64,000 nt of DNA from Deltaproteobacteria bacterium Ga0077539. GTDB taxonomy: Bacteria > Myxococcota_A > Polyangia > Polyangiales > Ga0077539. Every line of letters starts with the position of its first letter. Positions within the stretch are counted from its first letter, which is position 1. The DNA lies in assembly GCA_001465015.1 (NCBI GenBank), contig LNEO01000206.1, forward strand, positions 1 through 64,000, given 5' to 3'. The translations under genes were made by a program, and so were the position numbers. Below, piece by piece: positions 28,596 to 38,711 of the stretch. The notes under the pieces are model-generated. The model did not search any database. It worked only from the letters and a program-made list of their open reading frames with translations, and was not told where the DNA came from.

Positions 28596-30098
28596 TCAGG
28601 GAAGCACGACGAACGCAGAGACGCCTGCGGCACCTGCGGCGACGAGCACCGCGCCGCGGGTGCCCGAAGGGATCGCCGCGATCGCGGGAATTGCAGGGGA
28701 CGCGCCGGGAATCGTTCGCGTGATCGCAGGAGCGGGCATCGACGCGCCTGCTTGCCACAACACGATGTTGATGTTGGGCATCGCATCTGCGGCGAACGCG
28801 AGATTGCCAGCGCTGTCCGCGTCCATCGAGCGTTGGATGTTCGACGAGACCGGGACGCTGACCGCTCCCGAGACGCTCCCTGCAGTGACGACTCCGCGCC
28901 AGAGCGCGCCGCCCGAGCTGCTCGCGTAGAGAAAGGTCCCGCCGTGCGCGAAGTCCGTATATCCCCCGGGAGTGCCGAGCGTGCCGAGGTTTCCCCAGCC
29001 AGCCACCGCTGCTCCGCTGCGAAACACCTGGCGACCGGACTCGTTGGTCAAGAGCAGGTCGCTCGCGCCCCATGCGAACAAGTCCGGGCAATCGTTTGGA
29101 CCTGCGAGCATGACCTGTCCGAACCCCGTCCACGTCGCGCCGGCGCCCACGGCACGAAACACGCTCGTCGTGCCCGAAGGAAAGCTGCTGGAGTAGGTCG
29201 CGAACAACGATCCGGCCTGCTCGACGATCGAGAGCGCTGGGCCTGGACCGGTGCTCTGGAAGTTCGAGCCGAGAGGAGATGGCCCCGCCCAGGTCATGCC
29301 GCCGTTGGTCGTCGTGAGCGACTCGACGATGGAGCCCACCGCAGCCAGCACGACGAGGTTGTTGCTCGAGCGCGCCAGCAGCGTCGCGGCTTGCGTGCCG
29401 CCGCCGAACGGGACGGTGAGCGGCGCTGAAAACGTCCTCGCCCTGTCGATCGAGCGCGAGACGCGAAGCCCGCTGCCGCAGCGCATGACGACCCACACCG
29501 TGTTGTCCGGAGCGATGTCGATCTGGTCTGCGTTGGTGTCGTTGAGCAGCGTGCAGCCCGCGCTCGCGGGGATCACCACCGGTGACAAAGGCGGGGTCGC
29601 GACGAACGACCCGACGCAAACGCCGGCCACGCACGAGTCTCCCGCCGCGCAAGCGTTGTCGCAGCGCCCGCAGTGCATGATGCTCGAGCTCGCGTCGACG
29701 CAGACGCCTCCGCAGAGCGTTTGACTCGGGGCGCAGCCACAGCGACCCATCGCGCAGCGCTGCGTCGCCGGACACGCCATTCCGCAGGCACCACAATTCA
29801 TCGAGCTCGTCTCGGTGTCGACGCACGTCGCTCCGCAGCGCGTCTGTCCCATCGCGCACTGATCAGCGTCCGACGCGCCGTCGCTGACCGTGGCGTCCTC
29901 TGGTGGCGTGACGTCGAGGCTCGGAGCGTCGATCTCTTGGACGTCTGCAGGCGGGGGGGCGTCCGGCATCGTCGTGTCCGACGGCTGAACGCGGACGTCG
30001 CTCGCATCCGGGCCGCTCACCGGCGCGCTGCACGCGACGATCCCGAGCATTGCGCAGACCGGGGCAAGCAGCGGCCGAGGAGAGGTCTTGGCTTTCAA
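28596..30098 (-). CDS. Lipoprotein with Stig1-like Cys-rich repeats and sialidase/BNR-like propeller
   Basis: 'CAMGQTRCGATCVDTETSSMNCGACGMACPATQRC...' and 'TLCGGVCVDASSSIMHCGRCDNACAAGDSC', then repeated S-x-D/W motifs. Confidence 0.7.
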   Translation of the reverse strand: MKAKTSPRPLLAPVCAMLGIVACSAPVSGPDASDVRVQPSDTTMPDAPPPADVQEIDAPSLDVTPPEDATVSDGASDADQCAMGQTRCGATCVDTETSSMNCGACGMACPATQRCAMGRCGCAPSQTLCGGVCVDASSSIMHCGRCDNACAAGDSCVAGVCVGSFVATPPLSPVVIPASAGCTLLNDTNADQIDIAPDNTVWVVMRCGSGLRVSRSIDRARTFSAPLTVPFGGGTQAATLLARSSNNLVVLAAVGSIVESLTTTNGGMTWAGPSPLGSNFQSTGPGPALSIVEQAGSLFATYSSSFPSGTTSVFRAVGAGATWTGFGQVMLAGPNDCPDLFAWGASDLLLTNESGRQVFRSGAAVAGWGNLGTLGTPGGYTDFAHGGTFLYASSSGGALWRGVVTAGSVSGAVSVPVSSNIQRSMDADSAGNLAFAADAMPNINIVLWQAGASMPAPAITRTIPGASPAIPAIAAIPSGTRGAVLVAAGAAGVSAFVVLP

Positions 30099-30339
30099 TG
30101 AAGGATTCCTTTGGGATCGAGCGGAGTGCGGGTCGGGCGCTCTGTTTATCCTAACCTAACTGTGGGCTGACGGCGCTTCGAGCACGCGACGTGCGGCTCA
30201 TCCAACACCCCTCAGGAGCGCCGCGAGGCGTCCCTACCCCCCAGCGCTTCAGGGACGTCTTCGAGGGGGATCTGTGTCTCGAAGGGCTGACGACAGACTG
30301 CCTGTTTTCCCCGGTGGGCATGGTAGCTTGTGGCCTTCC

Positions 30340-31734
30340 GTGCTCCAAGCGTGCGCTCATTGCAAAGCCATCCTGAATGAAGGGGCGAAGTTCTGTTCGC
30401 AATGCGGGACACCACTCGCTCCGAGCGCTTCGTCGCCGAGCGCGCTCGTCGACGGGCGCTATCGCCCGATCCGCGAGATCGGCCGAGGTTCGATGGGGCG
30501 CGTGATCGAAGCGGAGGACGTCAACCTCGGTCGTCGTGTGGCGCTCAAGCTGCTCAACGCCAACAAGACGACCATGCTCAACGCCGACAGCCTTCGCCAC
30601 GAAGCGAGCCTCGTCGCGTCGATTCGTCATCCGAGCGTGGTCACGGTGTACTCATACGGCGTTCACGACGGTGCGCCGTTCATCACGATGGAGCTGGTCG
30701 AAGGCACGAACCTCCAGTCCGTCATCGACGAGCACTCCGCGCACAACTCCCGCGTCCCGCTCGGTCGCGCGTGGACGATCATTCAACGCATCGGCGAAGG
30801 GCTGCAGGCGGCGCACGAGGCCGGCGTCGTTCACCGCGACGTCAAGCCGTCGAACGTCATGATCGAGAACCGCTCCGGGCGTCCCGTGCTGATTGATTTC
30901 GGCATCGCCGTCCGCGGACGACAAGGCGGCACGGAGATCGCCGGGACACCACAATTCATGGCGCCCGAGGATTTCTTTGGTGTCGACGAGACCATCGGCC
31001 CGACGTCCGATCACTACGCCTTCGCGTCGACGGTGTACGAGCTGTTCTCGGGGCGTCCCGCGTTCGACGAGCTGCCGTTGCCGCAGCTCGTCCAGATGAA
31101 GAGCCGCGGCGCGTATACTCCGTTCGCCAGCATCGACTCGACGCTCGGTCCGCTCGACGCCGTGATGTCGAAGGCGCTGTCCGGCGCGATGTCCGATCGC
31201 TTCACGTCGATTCGCGATTTCGTGGCCGCGCTCGAAGGGGCCCTTCGCACCATCGAGCAGTCTCGCATCACGCTCGATCGCGTGCAGAGGACCTCGGTGC
31301 CGCAGGCGGACGTCTTGCAGATCCTCGCGATCGACGACGACGACGCGTTTCGCAAGCTCGCGATGCGCGCAGCGCAGATCGCGTTCTTCGGAAAGAAGGC
31401 CAACACTCGCGGCACCGCGACCGGCGACGAGGCGCTCGAGAGCACTCCGCGCGCGCCGGACCTGTTGATGCTCGACTTCGACCTGCCTGGGCTCGACGGG
31501 ATCGAGACGCTCACCCGCCTTCGCAACCGTCCCAACGGCGACAAGATGCGCGTCGTGGTCGTGAGCGGGCGCGCGGGCGAGCGCGAGCGATGGCGCTTCG
31601 GCGTCCTCGGCGTTCAGGACTTTCTGAAGAAGCCAGTCGAGTTCGGCATGATGGTTCAGGTCCTCTCCGACCTCGCGAAGGCGCAGGGGTGGATCAGTGA
31701 CGTCCCGATGTCCGCCGAGAACTCCGAAGGCTGA
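30340..31734 (+). CDS. Zinc-ribbon + Ser/Thr protein kinase + response-regulator receiver fusion
   Basis: 'CAHCKAILNEGAKFCSQCG'; kinase 'IGRGSMGRV', 'VALKLL', 'VVHRDVKPSNVMI', 'IDFGIA', 'GTPQFMAPE'; REC 'ILAIDDDD', 'LLMLDFDLPGLDG', 'VVVVSG', 'FLKKPV'. GTG start at 30340 or 30274. Confidence 0.85.
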   Translation: MLQACAHCKAILNEGAKFCSQCGTPLAPSASSPSALVDGRYRPIREIGRGSMGRVIEAEDVNLGRRVALKLLNANKTTMLNADSLRHEASLVASIRHPSVVTVYSYGVHDGAPFITMELVEGTNLQSVIDEHSAHNSRVPLGRAWTIIQRIGEGLQAAHEAGVVHRDVKPSNVMIENRSGRPVLIDFGIAVRGRQGGTEIAGTPQFMAPEDFFGVDETIGPTSDHYAFASTVYELFSGRPAFDELPLPQLVQMKSRGAYTPFASIDSTLGPLDAVMSKALSGAMSDRFTSIRDFVAALEGALRTIEQSRITLDRVQRTSVPQADVLQILAIDDDDAFRKLAMRAAQIAFFGKKANTRGTATGDEALESTPRAPDLLMLDFDLPGLDGIETLTRLRNRPNGDKMRVVVVSGRAGERERWRFGVLGVQDFLKKPVEFGMMVQVLSDLAKAQGWISDVPMSAENSEG

Positions 31735-31745
31735 GCGAGGCGTCC

Positions 31746-32135
31746 ATGGGTCGCAGCGCGATGATCATCGAAGACGACCCTGCCCTGCGAAGGCTGGCCG
31801 AAGTGGCGCTCGGGCGCATCGGAGGGTGGAGCGTACGAGGCGCAGAGAGCCTCGACGCCGCGGCGGCGCTCGGTCCGCCGGCGCCCGACGTGTACATCGT
31901 GGACGTGATGCTCGGAGAGGGGGACGGCCGCTCGATCCTCCGACTGTTCGACAATGGATCCCTCGCGCGGGCGCCGTTCTTGTTCATGACAGCGCTGGTA
32001 CGTCCGGCTGCGCGCGCCGAGTACATTGCGCTCGGCGCGATCGGCGTCATCGAGAAGCCCTTCGACCCGATGACCCTCGCCGCGACGGTCGAGGCCGCGC
32101 TCGCCGCGCACGAAGGGCGTCGAAACAACTCGTGA
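31746..32135 (+). CDS. Single-domain response regulator
   Basis: 'MIIEDDPALRRL', 'DVYIVDVMLGEGDGRS', 'FMTAL', 'IEKPFDP'. Confidence 0.85.
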   Translation: MGRSAMIIEDDPALRRLAEVALGRIGGWSVRGAESLDAAAALGPPAPDVYIVDVMLGEGDGRSILRLFDNGSLARAPFLFMTALVRPAARAEYIALGAIGVIEKPFDPMTLAATVEAALAAHEGRRNNS

Positions 32136-34024
32136 AGATCCCGTCGAAACCGGAGAACGAGTCCGAGCGCCTGCAGGTCCTTCGCGCGACCGAGCTGCTC
32201 GACTCCCACTCGGAAGAGGCGTTCGACACGCTCGTGCGCGCGGTCGCGACGCTCCTGCGCGTCCCGATCGCGTTGGTCTCGCTCGTCGATGACGGGCGTC
32301 AGTGGTTCAAGGCGAAGGTGGGGCTCGACGCCGCGGAGACGAGCCGCAGCATCGCGTTTTGCGCGCACGTCGTCGAGACGGGCGAGCCGCTCGTCGTCTC
32401 CGACGCGACGCTCGACGCGCGCTTCGCAGACAACCCGATGGTGACGGGGCCGCCGTTCGTGCGCTTCTACGCCGGCGTGCCCCTCGCGATGCCGAGCCGC
32501 GAGGTCGTGGGAACGCTCTGCGTCATCGATCGCGCGCCGCGGACCCTCGCGCGCGACCAGCTCGACGCGCTCGAGAATCTCGCGGGGCAAGTGTTGAGGC
32601 TCGTCGAGCTGCGCGTGCTCAACACGATGGTTCAACGGAGCAACGAGCGACTTCGCGAGAAGAACACCGCGCTTCGGCGCGCGCGCGCGATGCTCGACGC
32701 CGCGCCGGACACGATGCTGCTCGTGGATCGAGCGGGCCGATGCAGCGAGCTGTCGTCGATGATCCGACTGCCGTGGGAGAGCGCGGAGAACGGCGACGCC
32801 GCAGGCGAAGGGCGCATGATCGACGACGTCGTGCCGTCCGCGGGGCAAGAGCTTCTGCCGGTGGTGGTCGCCGCGATCGACCGCGGTGAATCCGGCAAGA
32901 TCGAGAAGGCGATCCGCCGTGATGGCGTTCTCGTCGTGCTCGAGTTCATCGTCGCGCCGTGCCGAGAGGGCGAGGCGCTCGTGGTGCTCCGCGACGTGAC
33001 GCGCGAGCGCGAGCTCGAGCGCATGAAGCACGAGTTCATCAGCATGATCGCGCACGAGCTTCGGACGCCCCTGAGCTCGATCCTCGCGTCGCTGAAGATC
33101 CTCGGCGCCGACGTGTTCGGGCCACTTTCGACGGAGCAGCGCGAGATGGTCTCGGTGAGCTTGCAGAGCTCCGAGCGTTTGGGGCGGCTCGTCAACGACG
33201 TCCTCGACCTCGAGAAGCTCTCGATCGGAGGCGCTGGGGTCGTGCGCGCTCGCGTCGATCTCAGCGAGCTCTGCGCCGACGCGATCCGCGAGCTCGGATC
33301 GCTCGCGCGCGAGGCGGGGGTGCGCCTCGAGCTCGAGACGATCGCAGGCTTCGCGGCGCAAGCGGATCGAGATCAGCTGTTGCAGGCGATCGTCAATCTG
33401 CTCGGCAACGCGGTGCGCTTCTCGCCGCGCGACGAGCTCGTCACGCTGCGCGTCGACGCCGTGGGCGAGCGAGTCGTGCGCATCGCTGTGCGCGACCGAG
33501 GTCCCGGCATCGCGCGAGACCAGCACGCGCGGCTCTTTCGGCGCTTCGAGAGGCTCGATCGCTCCAAGGGAGGGACCGGTCTCGGCCTCGCGATCGCGCG
33601 AGAAATCGTGGCGAAGCACGGAGGACGCATCGGGGTCGAGAGCGAAGCGGGCGCTGGCTCGACGTTCTGGATCGAGCTGGACGGCGAGACGCCGGCGCGC
33701 GAGGTGCTGGCGGCGCGATGGCGCGACGAGGTGGTGGCCGAGGCGCGCGCGGTGTTTCTCGGGACGCTCTCTGACGCCAAGGCGCTGTGCGTCGCGTCGC
33801 TCGAGGGCGTCGAGGCAGGCGCGAGCGTCGATCGGGAGGCGCTCGGTCGCACCGCGCACCGCATCGCGGGAACGTCGGGCTCTCTCGGCATGCACGAGCT
33901 CTCGGCGTCCGCGCGAGTCGTCGAGGACCTCTCTGGCGACGCTCGCTCCGTGGACCCTGACGCGCTGCCCGCAGCGCTGCGATCGCTCGTGATGCAGCTC
34001 GACGTCGCTCTCTCCACACGTTGA
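32132..34024 (+). CDS. GAF + sensor histidine kinase with C-terminal HPt domain
   Basis: GAF 'RSIAFCAHVVETGEPLVVSDATLDARFADNPMV'; HisKA 'FISMIAHELRTPLSSILASL'; HATPase 'NLLGNAVRFSP', 'DRGPGIARD', 'GGTGLGLAIAREIV'; HPt 'LGRTAHRIAGTSGSLGMHEL'. GTG start overlaps the upstream stop. Confidence 0.87.
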   Translation: MKIPSKPENESERLQVLRATELLDSHSEEAFDTLVRAVATLLRVPIALVSLVDDGRQWFKAKVGLDAAETSRSIAFCAHVVETGEPLVVSDATLDARFADNPMVTGPPFVRFYAGVPLAMPSREVVGTLCVIDRAPRTLARDQLDALENLAGQVLRLVELRVLNTMVQRSNERLREKNTALRRARAMLDAAPDTMLLVDRAGRCSELSSMIRLPWESAENGDAAGEGRMIDDVVPSAGQELLPVVVAAIDRGESGKIEKAIRRDGVLVVLEFIVAPCREGEALVVLRDVTRERELERMKHEFISMIAHELRTPLSSILASLKILGADVFGPLSTEQREMVSVSLQSSERLGRLVNDVLDLEKLSIGGAGVVRARVDLSELCADAIRELGSLAREAGVRLELETIAGFAAQADRDQLLQAIVNLLGNAVRFSPRDELVTLRVDAVGERVVRIAVRDRGPGIARDQHARLFRRFERLDRSKGGTGLGLAIAREIVAKHGGRIGVESEAGAGSTFWIELDGETPAREVLAARWRDEVVAEARAVFLGTLSDAKALCVASLEGVEAGASVDREALGRTAHRIAGTSGSLGMHELSASARVVEDLSGDARSVDPDALPAALRSLVMQLDVALSTR

Positions 34025-34146
34025 TGTTCTGTAGAGGTACAGGTGGGCGAATCGGCGCGCGATCGTCTCTCGAATCGCAGACGAGCTGGATCCTGACCCT
34101 TCGGTCGCGCTAGGCTCGGTTTGCGTATCAACGCGGGAGTGGACGC

Positions 34147-34578
34147 ATGGGCAGTCTGGTGTGTGCTCAGTCTTTCGGGGTCGTGCTGGCTGTGCACAAC
34201 ACGCAAGCACCGACCGATGACGAGTGGGCGCGGTTCATGAGTGTGACGAAACAAGTGAAGCTGGAGCACCTGCGGGTGCTCGTGTTCACCGATGGTGGGA
34301 CGCCCAACGTGAGACAGCGAGGAGAGCTCGTCGATCACTTCGCGGGACAGACTCCGCCGATCGCGATGATCTCGACCAACGCGCTCGTGAAGGGCGTGGC
34401 GACGGCGATCTCTTGGTTCAACCCGAGGATCAAGGTCTTTGCGCCGAGCGATGTGTCCAAGGCGTTCGCGCACCTGGGCATCACGGCGTCCAGCGGCAAC
34501 GCGCTCGTCGAAGAGGCGCGGACGTTGGCGACGGCGCTCACGAACGGTGTCCCGAGCGCGCTCGCCGCACGGGGCTGA
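34147..34578 (+). CDS. Hypothetical 143-aa STAS/SpoIIAA-like protein
   Basis: ORF with 'VVLAVHNTQAPTDDEWARFM...LRVLVFTDGGTPNVRQR' alpha/beta pattern. Confidence 0.5.
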   Translation: MGSLVCAQSFGVVLAVHNTQAPTDDEWARFMSVTKQVKLEHLRVLVFTDGGTPNVRQRGELVDHFAGQTPPIAMISTNALVKGVATAISWFNPRIKVFAPSDVSKAFAHLGITASSGNALVEEARTLATALTNGVPSALAARG

Positions 34579-34601
34579 GCCACAACCGCGGCTCTGCGCG
34601 C

Positions 34602-35319
34602 TCAGGGCGTCGCGATGGTGACGGTGATGTCTCCGGCGCTCGATTGCATGCAGCGGCCGCCGCCCGTGTCGGGGATGCAGCGGCAGCTCGGCGTCGGCGC
34701 GCATCCGCGCGGGAGGGTCTGGCACGAGTAGCTGGGCATCGCGCCAGGAACGCCCGGGAGCGTCACCAGGCAATACTGCGCCCCGCTCGAGCATGCGGTC
34801 GTTCCACAGGCGAACGTGCGCGCGCCCGCGTCGGGCATGGGGCACATCCACATGCGCGCGACGCAGGTGCAGTCGGGCCCCGGCGGGCGACCGACGCAGC
34901 CACACTCGGTGATGGGAATCGTGCCGCGCGGGCACGTCCATGATCCTGCGACGCACATCGGGGCGAGGATCGCGTCGCCGCAGATGCCGCCGGGCGTTCC
35001 GGAGACGCAGCCCGATGGGCGACCTGGGCAATCCAGCACGGATCCGTCTGGCATGTTGGCGACGTCGGGCACGTTCACGACGTCCCGCTGGGGCGCGTCG
35101 GTCGCCGACACGTCCGCGGGCGAGCCGCTGTCGACGGTGCTCGAGTCGACCGCGGCGTCCTCGCCTACGCTCGAGTCGATGGCGCTTGGCGCTCGAGTCG
35201 ATGGTGTTGGCGCTGTCGGCGCGGGCGTCTGCGCCGACGCCAGTGTCTGCGGAGACCACGGGCGCTCCGCACGCCGCAAGCCCCGCGAGGGTGAGGACAA
35301 GAAATGACTGAATTCGCAT
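34602..35319 (-). pseudogene. Cys-rich lipoprotein gene split by a frame change near 35180-35190
   Basis: Lipoprotein leader 'MRIQSFLVLTLAGLAACGAPVVSADTGVGADARADSANTIDSS' in one frame (from 35319); Cys-rich body 'AIDSSVGEDAAVDSSTVDSGS...GICGDAILAPMCVAGSWTC' in another frame (to 34602). Confidence 0.65.
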
Positions 35320-35446
35320 CGGACGAAGGTCTCTCGAATGATCGCCCGAGGCAACTTCTGGCGCGCGGTCGAGAGCCCAGTCGCGAGGGCCCTTGCGCGT
35401 TCGGTCGATGCGTCGGTGGGCAAATGCAGTACGCTCGCGGGCGACG

Positions 35447-38400
35447 ATGGTGGCCGCGGCGACGACGACACAGGCGAGCGAACATCACTGCCAGGCGTGT
35501 GGCTTCGATTTGAGCCGGCTCGACATGAGCGTGCTCTATGCGAAGCAGGGGGCCGCAGGGCGCAAGCTGCGCTGTCCCATTTGCGGCAGCACGAGGCTCT
35601 CGATCCGCGCGCTCGAGCGGATCTTCTTCAGACCGGGAGCGCTCACGTGGGCCCGCTGGGGCGACGCCAACGCGGGGCAGCCTGGGGTGATTTCGGTCGG
35701 AAAATTCCGGCTCAGAGTCCAGGGCGAGGTCAAGACGCTCACCAAGGAGATGGTGTGCTTTCGCGCGGTTCCGACCTTCGTGTCGGGCGGCGCGCGGCTG
35801 TGGCCGACGATGCCCGTGCGCCCAGAGTTTATCGACGTGCTCGACCCCGTCGCGCTCGAAGAGGCGCAGCGCGACCCGTCGCGCTTCGGCAAGCAGGTGC
35901 AAGAGGGAGGGCGCTCTCGCTATCAGTACCTCTTGCCGCTCCGCGGCCTCGGCGAAAAAGAGTGGCCCACGGTCACGTGCGACGTGCTCCCGGCGGACCC
36001 CTCGGGCGCCGGCGAATCCGAGGCGTTTCGCGGCGTATCGGTGCGACTGTGGCCTCACCTCAAGCGCCCCCACTCGGCGTGGAAGTTCTACGTGCTCAGC
36101 GTCGGAGCGGCCAACGAGAAGGGGCTCGAGCTCTTCGCCAAGGGCAGAGATTTTCGCGCGCACGCGCTCGTCCCGAGGCCGCAAGGCGACGGTGTCTTGC
36201 GCATGCGCGAGGTCAGCTACGGGTGGGTCTCGATCGCGACCGAGCACGGCGCCGAGGGCAGCAGCGCCGCGACGCAGCGGGTGCTCGCCAACGACACGGG
36301 GCGGCCCGCGTGGGTGTCGCTCGCGTTCTATCCGCCGCAAGGCAGCTCGAGCTCGGGCGATCCCCTGGGCGGCGGGCTCTTCGCCATCCCGCCCGGCGAC
36401 CCGACGGCGGTGCCGGGCGACTCGTGGCAGCTCGGCCTCGATTTCGGGACCAGCAACACCGTCGTGGCCATGCGGTTTCCCGACGGGACGCGGCGCACGG
36501 TGCAGCCCGAGAAGGGCCGCGCCCGCGCGAGCACCACTTTTCAAGTGATCGACGGCGGCGCGCACACGATCTTCCGCGGCATTGATTTGTGGCCGGGCGG
36601 AACATGGAGCGGCCCCTACAACGACCTCTTGCCGAGCGAGCTCGCGGCCACGCGTCGCTGGGTCGACATCGGCGCGCGGGGCGCGCAAGAGATCTCCAAC
36701 CTCAAGTTCGGCGAAGAGCTGGGGATCCCGCTGCGCGGCGGGCACTCGAAGGTCTCGAGCGAAAACGTCGTCAACGAGTTCAAGTGGAAGCGCTCGGTCG
36801 CCCGCGACAAGCCCGCCGTCGGAGACACGGACAAGGTCGTCGCGCTGCAGTCACGCTTCCTCGAGGGCGCGGTGCTCATGACCCTCGCCGCGCGCCTCGC
36901 CGAAGAGGACATCGCGCCGCGCACGGTCAACGTGCAGTACAGCTACCCCCTCGCGTTCGACACCGAGGACTTCGAGTCGCTGCGACACGCGACCGAGCAG
37001 GCGTCGCACAAATTGGAAGCGCTCACCGGCGCGCAGGTGATCTTCAACCGGTCCGAGCTCGACGAGGCGCAGGCCGCGGTCGCCCAAGAGGCCGCGGACA
37101 AGATGTTTCGCGTGTACCTCGACCTCGGCGGCGGCTCGTTCGAGATCCTCATCGAGGACACCTGGGCGCGGCGCAACGAGTTCGGTCACACGGGCATGAA
37201 CCCGCACGTGTTCTCGACGAGCATCTTCTTTGGCGGAAGCACGTACCTCCGCTCGCTCGTCGGCAACAACGAGACCGAGCGACAGGGCACGTGCCTCATG
37301 CCCGACGTCGCGAGCTACGCGCAGCTCGCCGCCCTGGTGCGCACGATGGCGTCGGGCAGGCAGCTCGTCACCTCGCGCAACGTGATCCAAGAGGCCCGCG
37401 AGCAGAAGGCCGTTCGTCGCGCGCGGGCGTACTTCGGCTACATCGTCGAGCTCATCGCGAGGGTGCTCGCGGGCATGTGCCTCGAGCACGGCCGGACGCA
37501 CGACGGGCGCATCGACCTCACGAAGAACCGCTTGTTTACCAGGGTCGAGACGCCCACGCGCCGGTGGATCCTCGGGACGCTCAAGGGACCGGCGAGCGAG
37601 CGTCGGGTCGAGTTCGAGCTGGTGCTCCTCGGCAACGGCTGGGGCTTCGGCGAGATCGTCCTCGACGGAATGGCCACGGTCGAGCAGATGATGGCCGAGC
37701 GTGTTCGAAAGCGCTTGATGGACCTGCTCTGCGAGACGCCTGTCGCCAAAGAGATCTCCGACGGCGAGATGGCGCTCGTGATCGAGTCGCAGGGGCGCAC
37801 GATGATGCAGCCGGCGCTCTCGATCGAGATGTCCTACGTGATGCCCGAAGAGGGCACGCACAGAAAATCAAGGGTCGCTCGCGGTCTGCTCGAGTCTCAC
37901 TCGGGCAAATCCGGCGTCGCGCGCAGGACGCCCGAGCGACACGGCGTGCTCGGCTGGGACGTGTGGCTCAACGATTCGGGGCGAAGGATCCCGTGGTATC
38001 GCCCCTTCGGTCTCGGCGGCGAGGACGACCGCGAGCGGCTGCGCTCCGAGGCGTCCAAGGAGCGCAACGCGCAGCAGTCGTCGAGCGCGCCGACGCAGGG
38101 CGCGCCGATGGCGGGCGCGATGGCGCCGATGGCAGCGCAGCCCATGGCGCCCATGGCGATGGCTCCGCAGGCGCAGCCCGGAATGGCGCCAATGATGGGC
38201 GCGATGCCTGGCGCGATGCCCGGCGCGATGATGCCCGGCGCCATGAACCCGATGATGGGCGGGATGAACCCGATGATGGGGATGATGGCGCAGTACTCGC
38301 CGCTCGAAGGCGCGGTGATGTCCTTGCGTCAATCGTGGCCCAACATCGCGGCGATGGCGCAGGCGTCGGGGGTCGATCCAAAGACCTACTGCGAGCGCTA

Positions 38401-38677
38401 TCTCTTTCAGTGCGCGCAGCAGCTCGGCACGAGCGTCGGAAAGAACGGCGTCGGCTACCTCGCCCACGAACAGTGGCAGAAGGTCGCGCAGGCGCTGGCG
38501 ATGAGCGGACTGGCTCCCGAGCAGCAGCAATGGATGCTCGCGCAGCAGTGGCAGATGGTGGTCGCGACCGCGCAGCAGCGCGGCGAGAGCGCAGAGCGAG
38601 CGCTGGCGCAGGTGCGCTGGGACGGCCTGCTCGCGTCGATGTTTGGCGCCGGCAGCTACGCGCTGCCCAACGGTTGA
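35447..38677 (+). CDS. Zinc-ribbon + Hsp70/actin-like ATPase with M/P/G-rich low-complexity segment
   Basis: 'CQACGFDLS...RCPICGS'; phosphate-1 'LGLDFGTSNTVVAMRF'; phosphate-2 'VYLDLGGGSFEILI'; 'MAPMMGAMPGAMPGAMMPGAMNPMMGGMNPMMGMM' region. Confidence 0.75.
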   Translation: MVAAATTTQASEHHCQACGFDLSRLDMSVLYAKQGAAGRKLRCPICGSTRLSIRALERIFFRPGALTWARWGDANAGQPGVISVGKFRLRVQGEVKTLTKEMVCFRAVPTFVSGGARLWPTMPVRPEFIDVLDPVALEEAQRDPSRFGKQVQEGGRSRYQYLLPLRGLGEKEWPTVTCDVLPADPSGAGESEAFRGVSVRLWPHLKRPHSAWKFYVLSVGAANEKGLELFAKGRDFRAHALVPRPQGDGVLRMREVSYGWVSIATEHGAEGSSAATQRVLANDTGRPAWVSLAFYPPQGSSSSGDPLGGGLFAIPPGDPTAVPGDSWQLGLDFGTSNTVVAMRFPDGTRRTVQPEKGRARASTTFQVIDGGAHTIFRGIDLWPGGTWSGPYNDLLPSELAATRRWVDIGARGAQEISNLKFGEELGIPLRGGHSKVSSENVVNEFKWKRSVARDKPAVGDTDKVVALQSRFLEGAVLMTLAARLAEEDIAPRTVNVQYSYPLAFDTEDFESLRHATEQASHKLEALTGAQVIFNRSELDEAQAAVAQEAADKMFRVYLDLGGGSFEILIEDTWARRNEFGHTGMNPHVFSTSIFFGGSTYLRSLVGNNETERQGTCLMPDVASYAQLAALVRTMASGRQLVTSRNVIQEAREQKAVRRARAYFGYIVELIARVLAGMCLEHGRTHDGRIDLTKNRLFTRVETPTRRWILGTLKGPASERRVEFELVLLGNGWGFGEIVLDGMATVEQMMAERVRKRLMDLLCETPVAKEISDGEMALVIESQGRTMMQPALSIEMSYVMPEEGTHRKSRVARGLLESHSGKSGVARRTPERHGVLGWDVWLNDSGRRIPWYRPFGLGGEDDRERLRSEASKERNAQQSSSAPTQGAPMAGAMAPMAAQPMAPMAMAPQAQPGMAPMMGAMPGAMPGAMMPGAMNPMMGGMNPMMGMMAQYSPLEGAVMSLRQSWPNIAAMAQASGVDPKTYCERYLFQCAQQLGTSVGKNGVGYLAHEQWQKVAQALAMSGLAPEQQQWMLAQQWQMVVATAQQRGESAERALAQVRWDGLLASMFGAGSYALPNG

Positions 38678-38711
38678 GCGACGGTCGTATCGGTCGAAAG
38701 CGAGCACGCAC

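Noticed and set aside
31694-34210. 838-aa minus-strand ORF
   Set aside because: Antisense shadow of the REC and GAF-HK-HPt genes, whose motifs are clear
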